Origin: an uncultured Lachnospiraceae bacterium
GTDB taxonomy: Bacteria > Bacillota > Clostridia > Lachnospirales > Lachnospiraceae
Length of the DNA: 64,000 nt
Reading direction: 5' to 3'
Assembly (NCBI GenBank): GCA_902780405.1
Contig: CACZFI010000010.1
Location: 30,322 to 94,321 of the forward strand
Below are positions 8,195-16,496 of this stretch, piece by piece; the first letter of the stretch is position 1; every line of letters begins with the position of its first letter. The position numbers were made by a program, and so were the translations under genes. The notes under the pieces were generated by a model that made no database searches, was not told where the DNA came from, and saw only the letters and a list, made by a program, of their open reading frames with translations.

Positions 8195-9427
8195 TCACAT
8201 TTCCACCGTAAAGGTTGTCTTTCCCCTTGCCGAAGCCGCCCGGATCGTACCGCCGTGTCCCGTGACGATACTTTTGGCGATGGCCAGGCCGAGACCGTAG
8301 CGGTTTTCGTTTCTGTTTCTGTCCGCGCTTCCTCTATAGAATCTCTCAAAGATCTTTTCCTCATCGCCCTCCGGGATCGGTTCACCCGTGTTGGTCACCG
8401 TAAAACGAATCGTACCGCGCTCCCGTTTCAGGCCTACGCGTATGGAAGAGTCTTTCTCACTGTGTTTTAAGGCATTGTCTATCAGAGTAGACGCAAGTTT
8501 CTCCATCTCCTCCCGAATACAGGAAAAGCGGATTCCTTCCTCAATCTTTGTATCAATGGTAACACCCTGTTCAAATGCGACCGCCTCAAACACAAGACAG
8601 GTCTTTTCCACGATTGCGCTTAAGTTCTCTTCCCTAAAAGCATCCTCCGGCGTCCCGGCATCGAGTTTGGAAAGATCAAGAAGTCCCGTGATCAGGCGAT
8701 TCATGCGATCGGATTCATACTTGATGTTCTCGATCATAGGTGCATTGGACTCCGTCGTCTCAAGTTCATCCGCCGAGGCCATAATGACGGCGAGCGGTGT
8801 TTTTAATTCATGCGATGCATCTGCGATAAATGCCCTCTGCTTTGAAAGTGCCTCCGCAGCAGGCTTTGTGATCCAGCCGGTCATCAGACGCGTCATCGCC
8901 GCCACAACAAAAACCGCGATTCCGAAGATACACAGGGTGAGCAGCAGTTGACTCCTGAGCTTGCGCGCCACGGGATCTAAGTTGACGATCACCACCGACG
9001 CTCCGGGTTTGAAATGAAAAGCATATCCTCCAAGGAAGAGATTCTCAACCTTTGTGGTCTCCGTCTTGCACAGTTCGACGACAGAAGCCGCAATCGACGC
9101 CGCATCGAAATCCGATGCTTCCGGTGCATGACTGATCACGCGGGTCACTTCGGTTCCGTTTAATTCGACCGTGTAAACCTCGTGATCCATAAACATCATA
9201 TGCTCGAGGTCCTGCGGCTCGCCGTCCTGCTGTGGCGGTTCCCCTTCCTGCGGCATTCCGCCGTTTTCCGGTTTCATGCCCCGTCCGTCCATGATATTTA
9301 AGTTTCTCCGGATACTTTCCGACTCTCTTTTATAATTGCTCACATTCACAAACACAACGCTCACGAGGAGGAAGGCCGTTATGATCAAAAAGATTGTGAG
9401 AAATGTTTTTCTTTTAAGTTCTCTCAT
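8195..9427 (-). CDS. Sensor histidine kinase (OmpR-partner type)
   Basis: The 410-residue membrane kinase has a first membrane helix at residues 9-29 and an extracellular loop of about 130 residues. The loop starts with a Met/Gly/Pro/Glu-rich stretch (GRGMKPENGGMPQEGEPP). A second helix follows at about 158-180. HisKA has the phosphorylated His in SHELKTPLA near residue 206, followed by an N-box (LIDNALKHSE) and G-boxes (RYGLGLAIA). Its start overlaps the end of the response-regulator gene by 14 bases, so it is the second gene of a two-gene operon. It is 104 bases upstream of the VTC gene, and control of that cluster is a reasonable guess, not shown. Confidence 0.9.
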   Translation of the reverse strand: MRELKRKTFLTIFLIITAFLLVSVVFVNVSNYKRESESIRRNLNIMDGRGMKPENGGMPQEGEPPQQDGEPQDLEHMMFMDHEVYTVELNGTEVTRVISHAPEASDFDAASIAASVVELCKTETTKVENLFLGGYAFHFKPGASVVIVNLDPVARKLRSQLLLTLCIFGIAVFVVAAMTRLMTGWITKPAAEALSKQRAFIADASHELKTPLAVIMASADELETTESNAPMIENIKYESDRMNRLITGLLDLSKLDAGTPEDAFREENLSAIVEKTCLVFEAVAFEQGVTIDTKIEEGIRFSCIREEMEKLASTLIDNALKHSEKDSSIRVGLKRERGTIRFTVTNTGEPIPEGDEEKIFERFYRGSADRNRNENRYGLGLAIAKSIVTGHGGTIRAASARGKTTFTVEM

Positions 9428-10100
9428 CCGTTGACTCCAGTTTGTATCCCATATTTCTGACGGAACGTATGGTAACGTCCGCCGCGATCGCTTTCAGTTT
9501 TTTTCTCACAAAGGAAACATATGCCTCCAGATTGTTTGAAAAACTATCATTCTCCATGCCCCATACACGATCAAAGATCATATCCTTCGGCAGAACCTGA
9601 TTCGGATTCATCATAAAATACTCAAGCAGAAGAAACTCTTTGTTATTGATCTTGATCTCTTCCTCCGTGTCCGTGTTGACCACCGCAGGAATCTTCTCAT
9701 CCAGTTTTACATTCCCGTAGGAAAGGGATGTGTCGACTCCGATCTCTGTCCGCAGTTGTACCTGCACTCTGGCAAGCAGCTCCTCGATATGGAAAGGCTT
9801 CGGAACATAGTCGTTCGCTCCCTCCGAGAATCCCGCCAGTTTGTCTTCCAAAGCGCTTTTCGCTGTCAGCATGATCACCTTCACGGAAAGACCGGCTTTT
9901 CGAATCTCCGAAAGAATGGTCATACCGTCCACCTTCGGAAGCATGATATCAAGCAGCACAAGATCGTATATGCCGGACAGGGCCTTGTCCAGACCGTCCT
10001 CGCCGTCATAGGCCACATCCACCGTATAGTGTTCCTTTGTCAGTCTCTTTTCGACCAGCTCCGCCAGCGCCCGCTCGTCTTCCACCACCAATATGCGCAC
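9414..10100 (-). CDS. OmpR/PhoB-family response regulator
   Basis: The 228-residue protein has a receiver domain (residues 1-118) with acidic E7-D8-E9, phospho-acceptor D51 in LLDIMLP, and the conserved Thr and Lys in MLTAK and PKPFH. A winged-helix DNA-binding domain covers about residues 130-225 and ends RSVRNMGYKLE. It is the first gene of the operon with the kinase downstream. The target is not visible; the adjacent VTC cluster or the kinase operon itself are candidates. Confidence 0.92.
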   Translation of the reverse strand: MRILVVEDERALAELVEKRLTKEHYTVDVAYDGEDGLDKALSGIYDLVLLDIMLPKVDGMTILSEIRKAGLSVKVIMLTAKSALEDKLAGFSEGANDYVPKPFHIEELLARVQVQLRTEIGVDTSLSYGNVKLDEKIPAVVNTDTEEEIKINNKEFLLLEYFMMNPNQVLPKDMIFDRVWGMENDSFSNNLEAYVSFVRKKLKAIAADVTIRSVRNMGYKLESTDERT

Positions 10101-10177
10101 GTCAATACTCCTTTCAAGAATGAAACGACTGTGTCATGCTTTTTCCGTCTCCGGATATCTCTTGTTCCCTCTCCCGG

Positions 10178-10576
10178 TTACTGCAGTAGATCCGTCAGAT
10201 TCTTCCCATAAAAAAAATCGTGAACCAGATTGTTGTACTCCTTCCACATCGGAAGAGTATCACAGTTTTCCTCTCGCGGGCAGGGCTCGGCTCCGGCCTT
10301 TAAGCAGGCAACCGTAGCCAGGGATCCCTCCATCCGTTCGATGATCTCTCCTACTGTGTACTCCCCGGGCTTGCGGCTTAACTTATATCCTCCGCCATTA
10401 CCGCTTGCTCCGATGATCATCTTAGACGCAACGAGCTCCTTTACAATGATTTCAAGGTATTTTTTGGATATACCCTGACGTTCTGCAATCTCTTTTAGCG
10501 GAATATATCCTGTTCCGTCCTGCTTGGCAAGGTCGATCATAACGCGCAGGCCGTAACGTCCTCTTGTTGAAATCAT
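10178..10576 (-). CDS. Rrf2-family transcription regulator (IscR/CymR-like)
   Basis: The 132-residue regulator starts MISTRGRYGLRVMIDLA, the standard Rrf2 opening, and has a winged HTH at about residues 20-65 (IAERQGISKKYLEII). Three cysteines (ACLKAGAEPCPREENC) are spaced like the Fe-S ligands of IscR/RsrR-type members, so it may sense iron-sulfur status or redox; a CymR-like role in Cys metabolism is the alternative. The ATG at 10576 is chosen because AAGGAGG lies 8 bases upstream. Its promoter carries an inverted repeat between -35 and -10, suggesting autorepression. No isc/suf genes are adjacent. Confidence 0.85.
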   Translation of the reverse strand: MISTRGRYGLRVMIDLAKQDGTGYIPLKEIAERQGISKKYLEIIVKELVASKMIIGASGNGGGYKLSRKPGEYTVGEIIERMEGSLATVACLKAGAEPCPREENCDTLPMWKEYNNLVHDFFYGKNLTDLLQ

Positions 10577-10606
10577 GGTCCATACCTCCTTGTAATCACT
10601 CAACCT

Positions 10607-10635
10607 ATTATACTATCGGTTGATAGGCAATTCAA
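10607..10635 (-). promoter_or_regulatory. Promoter of the Rrf2 gene with embedded operator
   Basis: On the minus strand TTGAAT (10630-10635), a 17-base spacer and TATAAT (10607-10612) form a near-consensus sigma-A promoter. The spacer contains CTATC-AACC-GATAG (10613-10626), a perfect 5-bp inverted repeat and a good candidate for the Rrf2 protein's own operator. Confidence 0.65.
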
Positions 10636-10664
10636 GGTCGTTCATCAGATCATTATAACTCCTC

Positions 10665-10717
10665 AGAAAAAACGAGAGCCCCGGAGATGGATCGTTTCCG
10701 GGACCCTCGTTTTTTTG
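10665..10717. terminator. Bidirectional terminator
   Basis: Arms at 10671-10685 and 10697-10711 (AACGAG..CCCCGGA / TCCGGG..CTCGTT) are flanked by A- and T-runs. It terminates the sugar transporter operon on the minus strand. Confidence 0.8.
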
Positions 10718-10756
10718 AGGAAGGGTTTATTCTTGTGGTCTAATTGGCTTAGTTCA

Positions 10757-11947
10757 TTATTTCTTTCTGCTTCTTACGTCGAATGCTACTGCGATGACGA
10801 AGATCAGACCTTTTACGATATACTGGTAGGAGATATCGATTCCCATCAGGTTCATACCGTTTGTGAGTGACATGATAACCAGTGTACCGATGATGGTATT
10901 GGTTACGCGTCCCACACCACCGCTTACGGCTACACCACCGATGTAGGAAGATGCGATGGCGTCCATCTCGAAGGCGACACCGGCTGTCGGTGTTGCGGAC
11001 TGGAGTCTTGAGGTGTAAAGGATACCTCCTAATGCTGCCATAACCGATACGGAGCAGAATGCGAAGAGTGTAACCTTCTTTACGTTGATACCGGAGAGCT
11101 CGGCTGCCTGTGCATTACCACCGATACCGTAGATGGAACGACCAAGCTTGGTCTTATTTAACATGTAGTTGTAGATCATAAGTACCACACCTACGATCAC
11201 TGCTGTCCAGGGAATTCCCTGATAGCTTGCAAGTGTCCACATTACCACCAGGATGATGGAGGAAAGTGCGATCAGCTTGAATACGAAGATCGGTGTTGAA
11301 GGTACATCAAAGCTGTACTTGATCTTGTTCATTCTTGTTTTGATCTCGGATACGATCACCGCGATGACGATGATCGCACCGATGATCATGGTTACAAGAT
11401 GGAAATCAAGGCCTGCCGGAATGTCGGGGATGAATCCATTCGACAGTGCGTTGAATCCTTTATTGGGGATGATGATTGTACCTGTTTCCTGAAGTGAGAG
11501 GTTCAGCAGACCTCTGAAAATGAACATACCTGCAAGTGTTGTTACGAATGCCGGTACGCCGACCCATGTTACCAAAAGTCCCTGATAAAGACCGATCAAA
11601 AGTCCCATCACCAGGACGATCAGAATGGCAAGCCATTCATTGACACCGTACTTCGTCATCAGGATGGCTGCAACAGCGCCCGAGAATCCTGCAACGAATC
11701 CTACGGAGAGGTCGATGTGTACGATGATCAAGATCAGCGTCATACCGATTGCCATAACTGCTACGTAACCTGCCTGATTGATCAGGTTTGCTATATTTCT
11801 TGCCTGGAGGAATCCGCCTCCGGTCTGCCAGGCAAAGAAGCCCATGATCAAGACGAGTGCGATGTACATCATGTAATCGCGAATATTTGTTTTAACCAGG
11901 GTTCCGATTTCCTTTCCAAGTCCCGGTTTTTTCGTCTGAGTATCCAT
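10757..11947 (-). CDS. mmsB: Sugar ABC transporter permease (MmsB/GguB, XylH-like)
   Basis: The 396-residue protein is a BPD_transp_2-type permease of the ribose/xylose class with about ten membrane helices. The conserved cytoplasmic loop reads YGIGGNAQAAELSGINVKK and the C-terminal part has SSYIGGVAVSGGVGRV, both standard for this family. Length fits the multiple-monosaccharide GguB/MmsB branch, which is longer than RbsC. It is third in the operon after the binding protein and ATPase. GAAGGAGG precedes the ATG. The likely substrate is a hexose or pentose. Confidence 0.92.
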   Translation of the reverse strand: MDTQTKKPGLGKEIGTLVKTNIRDYMMYIALVLIMGFFAWQTGGGFLQARNIANLINQAGYVAVMAIGMTLILIIVHIDLSVGFVAGFSGAVAAILMTKYGVNEWLAILIVLVMGLLIGLYQGLLVTWVGVPAFVTTLAGMFIFRGLLNLSLQETGTIIIPNKGFNALSNGFIPDIPAGLDFHLVTMIIGAIIVIAVIVSEIKTRMNKIKYSFDVPSTPIFVFKLIALSSIILVVMWTLASYQGIPWTAVIVGVVLMIYNYMLNKTKLGRSIYGIGGNAQAAELSGINVKKVTLFAFCSVSVMAALGGILYTSRLQSATPTAGVAFEMDAIASSYIGGVAVSGGVGRVTNTIIGTLVIMSLTNGMNLMGIDISYQYIVKGLIFVIAVAFDVRSRKK

Positions 11948-11965
11948 TTGAAAACCTCCTTCGAA

Positions 11966-13492
11966 TTATGATTTGATGGCCATTGCCATGACTTTTTCCT
12001 CAGTTGCATCTTCAGCGGAAAGCTCTCCAGTTATGGTTCCTTCGGACATAACGTAGAGTCTGTCGCTCATTCCCAAAACTTCCGGGAGCTCCGAGGAGAT
12101 CATGATGATACTCATTCCCTGGTCCACCAGCTTGTTCATGAGTGAATATATCTCGAACTTTGCACCTACATCGATTCCTCTGGTCGGCTCGTCCAGAATG
12201 AGAACCTTGGGCTCTGCGAACAACCACTTTGCGATCTGAACCTTCTGCTGATTACCTCCGCTTAAGTTGCCGACCTTCTGCTCTATGGACGGAGCCTTGA
12301 TATTGATGGATCTCTTGAATCGATTGGCTACATTGATTTCTTCGTTTTCATTGATCGCAAGTCCTTCCACAAGGGATTCCAGGTTTGCGATCGTGGTGTT
12401 GTACCTGATGTCCTGCATCAGGATCAAACCGTTACCTTTTCTGTCTTCCGTAACATAGGCCAGTCCGTCTTTGATTGCATTCTTCGGATGCTTATAGCGT
12501 ACCTTCTTACCTTCGAGATACAGCTCTCCGGATGTGATCTTGTACCCTGTCGGATTACCGAAGAGGGAAAGCGCGAATTCTGTACGTCCCGCACCCATCA
12601 ATCCCTGGATACCTACGATCTCGCCTTTTCTTACGTTGATACTTACATTGTGAAGGATCTCACGGCCTCTTACCGGATCGAAGACTGTCCAGTCTTTTGT
12701 CTCCAGTGCGATGTCTCCGAATTCCTTCTTTTCTCTCTTGGGATATACATCTCCCATCTCTCGACCGACCATGTGCTTGATGATCTCGGCTTCCTCGATC
12801 GTCCTTTCGGTCGCATCAAGGGAACAGATCGTCGCACCGTCTCGGAGAACGGTAATGGTGTCTGCGATCGCCGTAATCTCTCTCAACTTGTGGGAGATCA
12901 TGATACAGCTGACACCCTGCTTCTTTAATTCCTTAATGAGATTTAATAATCTCTGGCTGTCGTCCTCATTGAGGGACGCTGTGGGCTCATCCAGGATGAG
13001 CAGTTTTACATTCTTGCTCAAGGCCTTCGCGATCTCAACCAGCTGCTGGTTACCGACGCCAAGGTCTTTTACCTTCATCGACGGGTCTTCCTTGATTCCG
13101 ACCTTCTCAAGCATTTTACTTGCCTGTACGATGGTCTCGTTCCAGTCGATCGCACCTTTCTTTACGATCTCATGTCCGAAGAAAACGTTCTCGTATAAGG
13201 AAAGCTCCGGGATCAACGCGAGCTCCTGATAAATGATTACGATACCCTTTTCTTCGCTGTCTGCGATCTTTTTGAATTTCTGAACTTCTCCGTTGTAAAC
13301 AATCTCGCCTGTGTAGGTTCCATGAGGATATACGCCCGAAAGAACCTTCATCAGTGTAGATTTTCCTGCGCCGTTCTCGCCGACCAAACAGTGGATCTCT
13401 CCGCGTTTCACTTTGAAGTTCACATTATTTAGCGCTTTAACGCCTGGAAACTCTTTGACGATTCCTTTCATTTCCAGTATATAGTCGCTCAT
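11966..13492 (-). CDS. mmsA: Sugar ABC transporter ATPase with two nucleotide-binding domains (MmsA/GguA)
   Basis: The 508-residue protein has two ATPase domains. The first has Walker A GENGAGKST, a signature at LGVGNQQLVEIAKAL and Walker B LLILDEP. The second has a degenerate Walker A (GLMGAGRTE), an intact signature LSGGNQQKV and LILDEPTRGIDVGA. This asymmetry is normal for RbsA/XylG/GguA proteins. It lies between the binding-protein and permease genes with 18-67 base gaps. AAGGAGG lies before the ATG. Confidence 0.93.
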   Translation of the reverse strand: MSDYILEMKGIVKEFPGVKALNNVNFKVKRGEIHCLVGENGAGKSTLMKVLSGVYPHGTYTGEIVYNGEVQKFKKIADSEEKGIVIIYQELALIPELSLYENVFFGHEIVKKGAIDWNETIVQASKMLEKVGIKEDPSMKVKDLGVGNQQLVEIAKALSKNVKLLILDEPTASLNEDDSQRLLNLIKELKKQGVSCIMISHKLREITAIADTITVLRDGATICSLDATERTIEEAEIIKHMVGREMGDVYPKREKKEFGDIALETKDWTVFDPVRGREILHNVSINVRKGEIVGIQGLMGAGRTEFALSLFGNPTGYKITSGELYLEGKKVRYKHPKNAIKDGLAYVTEDRKGNGLILMQDIRYNTTIANLESLVEGLAINENEEINVANRFKRSINIKAPSIEQKVGNLSGGNQQKVQIAKWLFAEPKVLILDEPTRGIDVGAKFEIYSLMNKLVDQGMSIIMISSELPEVLGMSDRLYVMSEGTITGELSAEDATEEKVMAMAIKS

Positions 13493-13559
13493 AGAAAACC
13501 TCCTTGCTTTTTCATGGAAGCACCGGCTTGGTTAAGCCGGTGCACCCATAAAATCTTTC

Positions 13560-14705
13560 TTATTCGATGCCTGTGAAGTCAGATGCCTCATAGTAACCGG
13601 AGTCGATCAGCGCGCTCTTTACGTTGTCAGAGGTTACTACTACGATTGCTGTCTGCTTTGCAGGTACGTCAGTCTTCTCATTGTTGTAGCTGGAATCTGT
13701 TGCAGGTGTCTTGTCGTTCAGGATGTCTACTGCCATGGTTACGGAGTCAGATGCAAGAGTTCTTGTATCCTTGAATACGGTCATGGACTGCTTGCCATCG
13801 ATTACGTACTGTACGGAAGCCTTCTCAGCATCCTGTCCTGTTACTACATAGCTCTTTACGTCCTTATCGGAAGCGAATACATCAGCGATGGAACGAGCGG
13901 TACCATCATTGGGAGCGAGTACAACTACATCACCCTTCATGTCAGCGCCTACAGCTGTGAGGTTTGCCTCTGCCTTAGACTTTGCTACGTTGAAATCCCA
14001 GTCGGTTGTTACCTGACCGATGATCTTGGAGATCTCTTCTCTGGAGAGCTCAGCCTTGTCCTTAAGAGCCTCTGCCTCAGAGGAGTTTGCGATCTTGAAG
14101 GTTCCGTCTGCGATCTTCGGCTGAAGCACGCTCCATGCACCCTCGAAGAAGATGAATGCATTGTTGTCGGTTGCTGCACCTGCAAAGAGGTAAAGAGGAA
14201 TGTCCTTGCCTGAAGGTGCGTTGTCGATCAGATACTGACCCTGAGCTGCGCCTACTGCGAAGCTGTCGAAGGTTACATAGTAATCAACTGCATCCGTGCC
14301 TGTGATCAGACGATCGTAAGCGATAACCTTTACGCCTGCTGCCTTTGCTTCCTCAACTGCTGCGGAAGCTGCCGCACCATCCTGTGCGCAGATGATGAGG
14401 ACTTTCATGCCCTTGGAAATGAGTGTCTCAACGTTTGTCTTCTCTGTTGCGGAAGAACCCTGGGAGAAGAGTACCTGGTTGGAGAAGCCTGCGTCACCGA
14501 GGATCGTCTCGAACTGCTTCTGATCCTGTAACCATCTAGGCTCGTCCTTGGTGGGAAGTACGATTCCTACCTGTACGTCTCCGTCGGATGATGCTCCGGC
14601 ATTTCCGGCCTCAGTTGAACCTGAATCCTTTGCCTTGCCGCATCCTGTTGCAAGTCCCAAAACCATTGTTGCTGCAAGCAGCAAACCCAAAATCTTTTTT
14701 TTCAT
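13560..14705 (-). CDS. chvE: Sugar-binding lipoprotein of the ABC transporter (ChvE-like)
   Basis: The 381-residue protein has a lipoprotein signal (lipobox LATGC, Cys about 22) and a type-1 periplasmic binding fold. GIVLPTKDEPRWLQDQKQF at its mature start is characteristic of ChvE/XylF-type proteins, as are AYDRLI and VVVLAPNDGTARSI. ChvE relatives bind several aldoses. Codon use is strongly biased, as expected of an abundant binding protein. It is the first gene of the transport operon and is preceded by the YesN regulator, sensor kinase and extra sugar-binding protein, which probably activate it. ACGGAGG lies before the ATG. Confidence 0.92.
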   Translation of the reverse strand: MKKKILGLLLAATMVLGLATGCGKAKDSGSTEAGNAGASSDGDVQVGIVLPTKDEPRWLQDQKQFETILGDAGFSNQVLFSQGSSATEKTNVETLISKGMKVLIICAQDGAAASAAVEEAKAAGVKVIAYDRLITGTDAVDYYVTFDSFAVGAAQGQYLIDNAPSGKDIPLYLFAGAATDNNAFIFFEGAWSVLQPKIADGTFKIANSSEAEALKDKAELSREEISKIIGQVTTDWDFNVAKSKAEANLTAVGADMKGDVVVLAPNDGTARSIADVFASDKDVKSYVVTGQDAEKASVQYVIDGKQSMTVFKDTRTLASDSVTMAVDILNDKTPATDSSYNNEKTDVPAKQTAIVVVTSDNVKSALIDSGYYEASDFTGIE

Positions 14706-14820
14706 TTTCCTACCTCCGTAAAATGTGTTGTGGTTTTCGGTTGATGTAACTATATCACCGAATCAACTAAAATAACTTGTCACTTACTTTCAATTTTTGT
14801 CTTCATCAAAACGCAGGCAC

Positions 14821-14871
14821 AAAAAAATAGCACAATTTTGCATCAGGCTTGTGCTTGGCAAAATTGTGCTA
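14821..14871 (-). terminator. Rho-independent terminator after the yesN-like gene
   Basis: TAGCACAATTTTGC (14828-14841) pairs perfectly with 14858-14871 and is followed on the minus strand by seven T. It separates the sensory operon from the transporter operon. Confidence 0.88.
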
Positions 14872-14877
14872 CTCTGA

Positions 14878-16485
14878 TCATGCTTCCTTACTGTCTTTAT
14901 ACTCTGAAGGCGTAACACCCACATTCTTCTTGAAGGCGCGGGAGAAGTAGTTGGCGTCGGCGTAACCGACCTCCATACAGATCTCCTTGATGCTCTTCGT
15001 TGTGTTTCGAAGAAGCTCCTTGGCGCGCTCGATCCGGATGTTGGTCACATACTCGATGAAGGTACTTCCCGTACGCTTCTTGAACAGCTTACTGAAATAG
15101 TAGGGACTGATCATCAGTTCCTTGGAGACATCATCCAATATAAGATCCTTCGCATAGTTTTGTTCAATGTAGGTCTTGGCGTTCTTGATGATGTCGACAG
15201 TGCTCTCTTCCTTCTTGGTGAGGATGTTGTGGCAGACATTGGAAATCTTGCCGGAGAACCACTCGTAGAGCTGATCGTAGGTCTGCATTCCCATGATACT
15301 GCCCAAGTACTCGCTTCTCATATTGAAGCGATAGACCATACCGCCGCTCTCAAAACCGATGCTTTCGGCCTTTAAGACAAACTCCAGCACCTTCAGCTTC
15401 ACATCCATCACATTTTGCTCATGCCGATCGAGCATCCAGTCAAAGAAGGATCTGCAAAAGAACATGGAACGGTTCAGATTGCCTTCCTCGATCGCTTTGA
15501 ATAAGGAAGTCTCCGTTTCAACGGGGTAATCCTCCTCATAGTTGCAGAGGATGGGCATGTCGTTCGCATGCACAACGGAATCCGAAAAGTTGTAGGAGAG
15601 GCTTCGCATGGCTTCATTATAAGACTCCGCCAGACTGTCCATCGGATGAAATGTTCCGATACCGATACGGAATCTGGCATCAAAGAGTTTTTTCAACTCA
15701 CGGATCATCTTTCTGGCCTGCTCGATGATGGCAATACGCGTCTCATACTCGCTCTCCGCATCCGGGATCTCCGCGGGGACGAATACCACGATCATGTTTC
15801 CCATCATGGCGCCGACGCAGCAGGTAAAGAAGGACTTGATCGCATCCTTGATCCGACCGTACTCCTTCTGCAGCCGGACGGAAGTTCCGATGGCATTCTC
15901 CATGCGGCCGCGGCTGCCGAGTTCGCCGAACTGAAGTCCCATCATGTATCCGGCGTCCGTCTCGATTCCAAGCAACGTCTTGAAATTGGTCAGGTCCCCC
16001 TCCTCATGGTTTTGATACAGCAGGGTGTAGATAAACCCATTCTCAATGATGGGCGTCACGATCTCCAGCTTTTCCTTATTGGCGAGATCCTCGCTCCTCT
16101 TGGTACGATTCAGGTCCACACGGTTCATGGCCTTCTTGAGCGTTTTCGTGATCTCCTCCCTGTCGATGGGCTTGTTGATATACTCGAGCACACCGATATC
16201 GATGGCATCCTTGGCGTAATCAAACTTGACGTAGGCCGATACCACAATAAAGATGATGTTTTCATTTGTACTTCTGATCTCGCGCATCGCTTCGATTCCG
16301 TTGATGCCGGGCATCTGAATATCCATAAAGACGATGTCCGGCCGGAAGTACTCCGCCTGCTCGATCACCTTTCGACCGGAATTTGCACACTCGATGATAC
16401 ACTGCTCCGGGAAGCTTTTCTCTATGATGAATTTTAATGCGTCAATCACGATATTCTCATCGTCCGCAATCAGCACCTTATACAT
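14878..16485 (-). CDS. YesN-type response regulator with AraC DNA-binding domain
   Basis: The 535-residue regulator has a receiver domain (residues 1-120, phospho-acceptor D55 in FMDIQMPG), a middle region of about 290 residues without an assigned function, and a C-terminal double-HTH AraC domain (ERAKELLRN, YFSRAFKKNVGVTPSEYK). It follows the kinase gene with an 11-base gap and sits directly before the ChvE-type transporter operon, its most likely target. The arrangement matches the xylose-sensing LytS-YesN systems of Clostridium. Confidence 0.92.
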   Translation of the reverse strand: MYKVLIADDENIVIDALKFIIEKSFPEQCIIECANSGRKVIEQAEYFRPDIVFMDIQMPGINGIEAMREIRSTNENIIFIVVSAYVKFDYAKDAIDIGVLEYINKPIDREEITKTLKKAMNRVDLNRTKRSEDLANKEKLEIVTPIIENGFIYTLLYQNHEEGDLTNFKTLLGIETDAGYMMGLQFGELGSRGRMENAIGTSVRLQKEYGRIKDAIKSFFTCCVGAMMGNMIVVFVPAEIPDAESEYETRIAIIEQARKMIRELKKLFDARFRIGIGTFHPMDSLAESYNEAMRSLSYNFSDSVVHANDMPILCNYEEDYPVETETSLFKAIEEGNLNRSMFFCRSFFDWMLDRHEQNVMDVKLKVLEFVLKAESIGFESGGMVYRFNMRSEYLGSIMGMQTYDQLYEWFSGKISNVCHNILTKKEESTVDIIKNAKTYIEQNYAKDLILDDVSKELMISPYYFSKLFKKRTGSTFIEYVTNIRIERAKELLRNTTKSIKEICMEVGYADANYFSRAFKKNVGVTPSEYKDSKEA

Positions 16486-16496
16486 CTTTGTCCTCC

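Noticed and set aside
15568..16437. Long plus-strand open frame within the yesN-like gene
   Set aside because: It is the antisense of a well-supported AraC/receiver protein; residues look like reverse codons and show no family.
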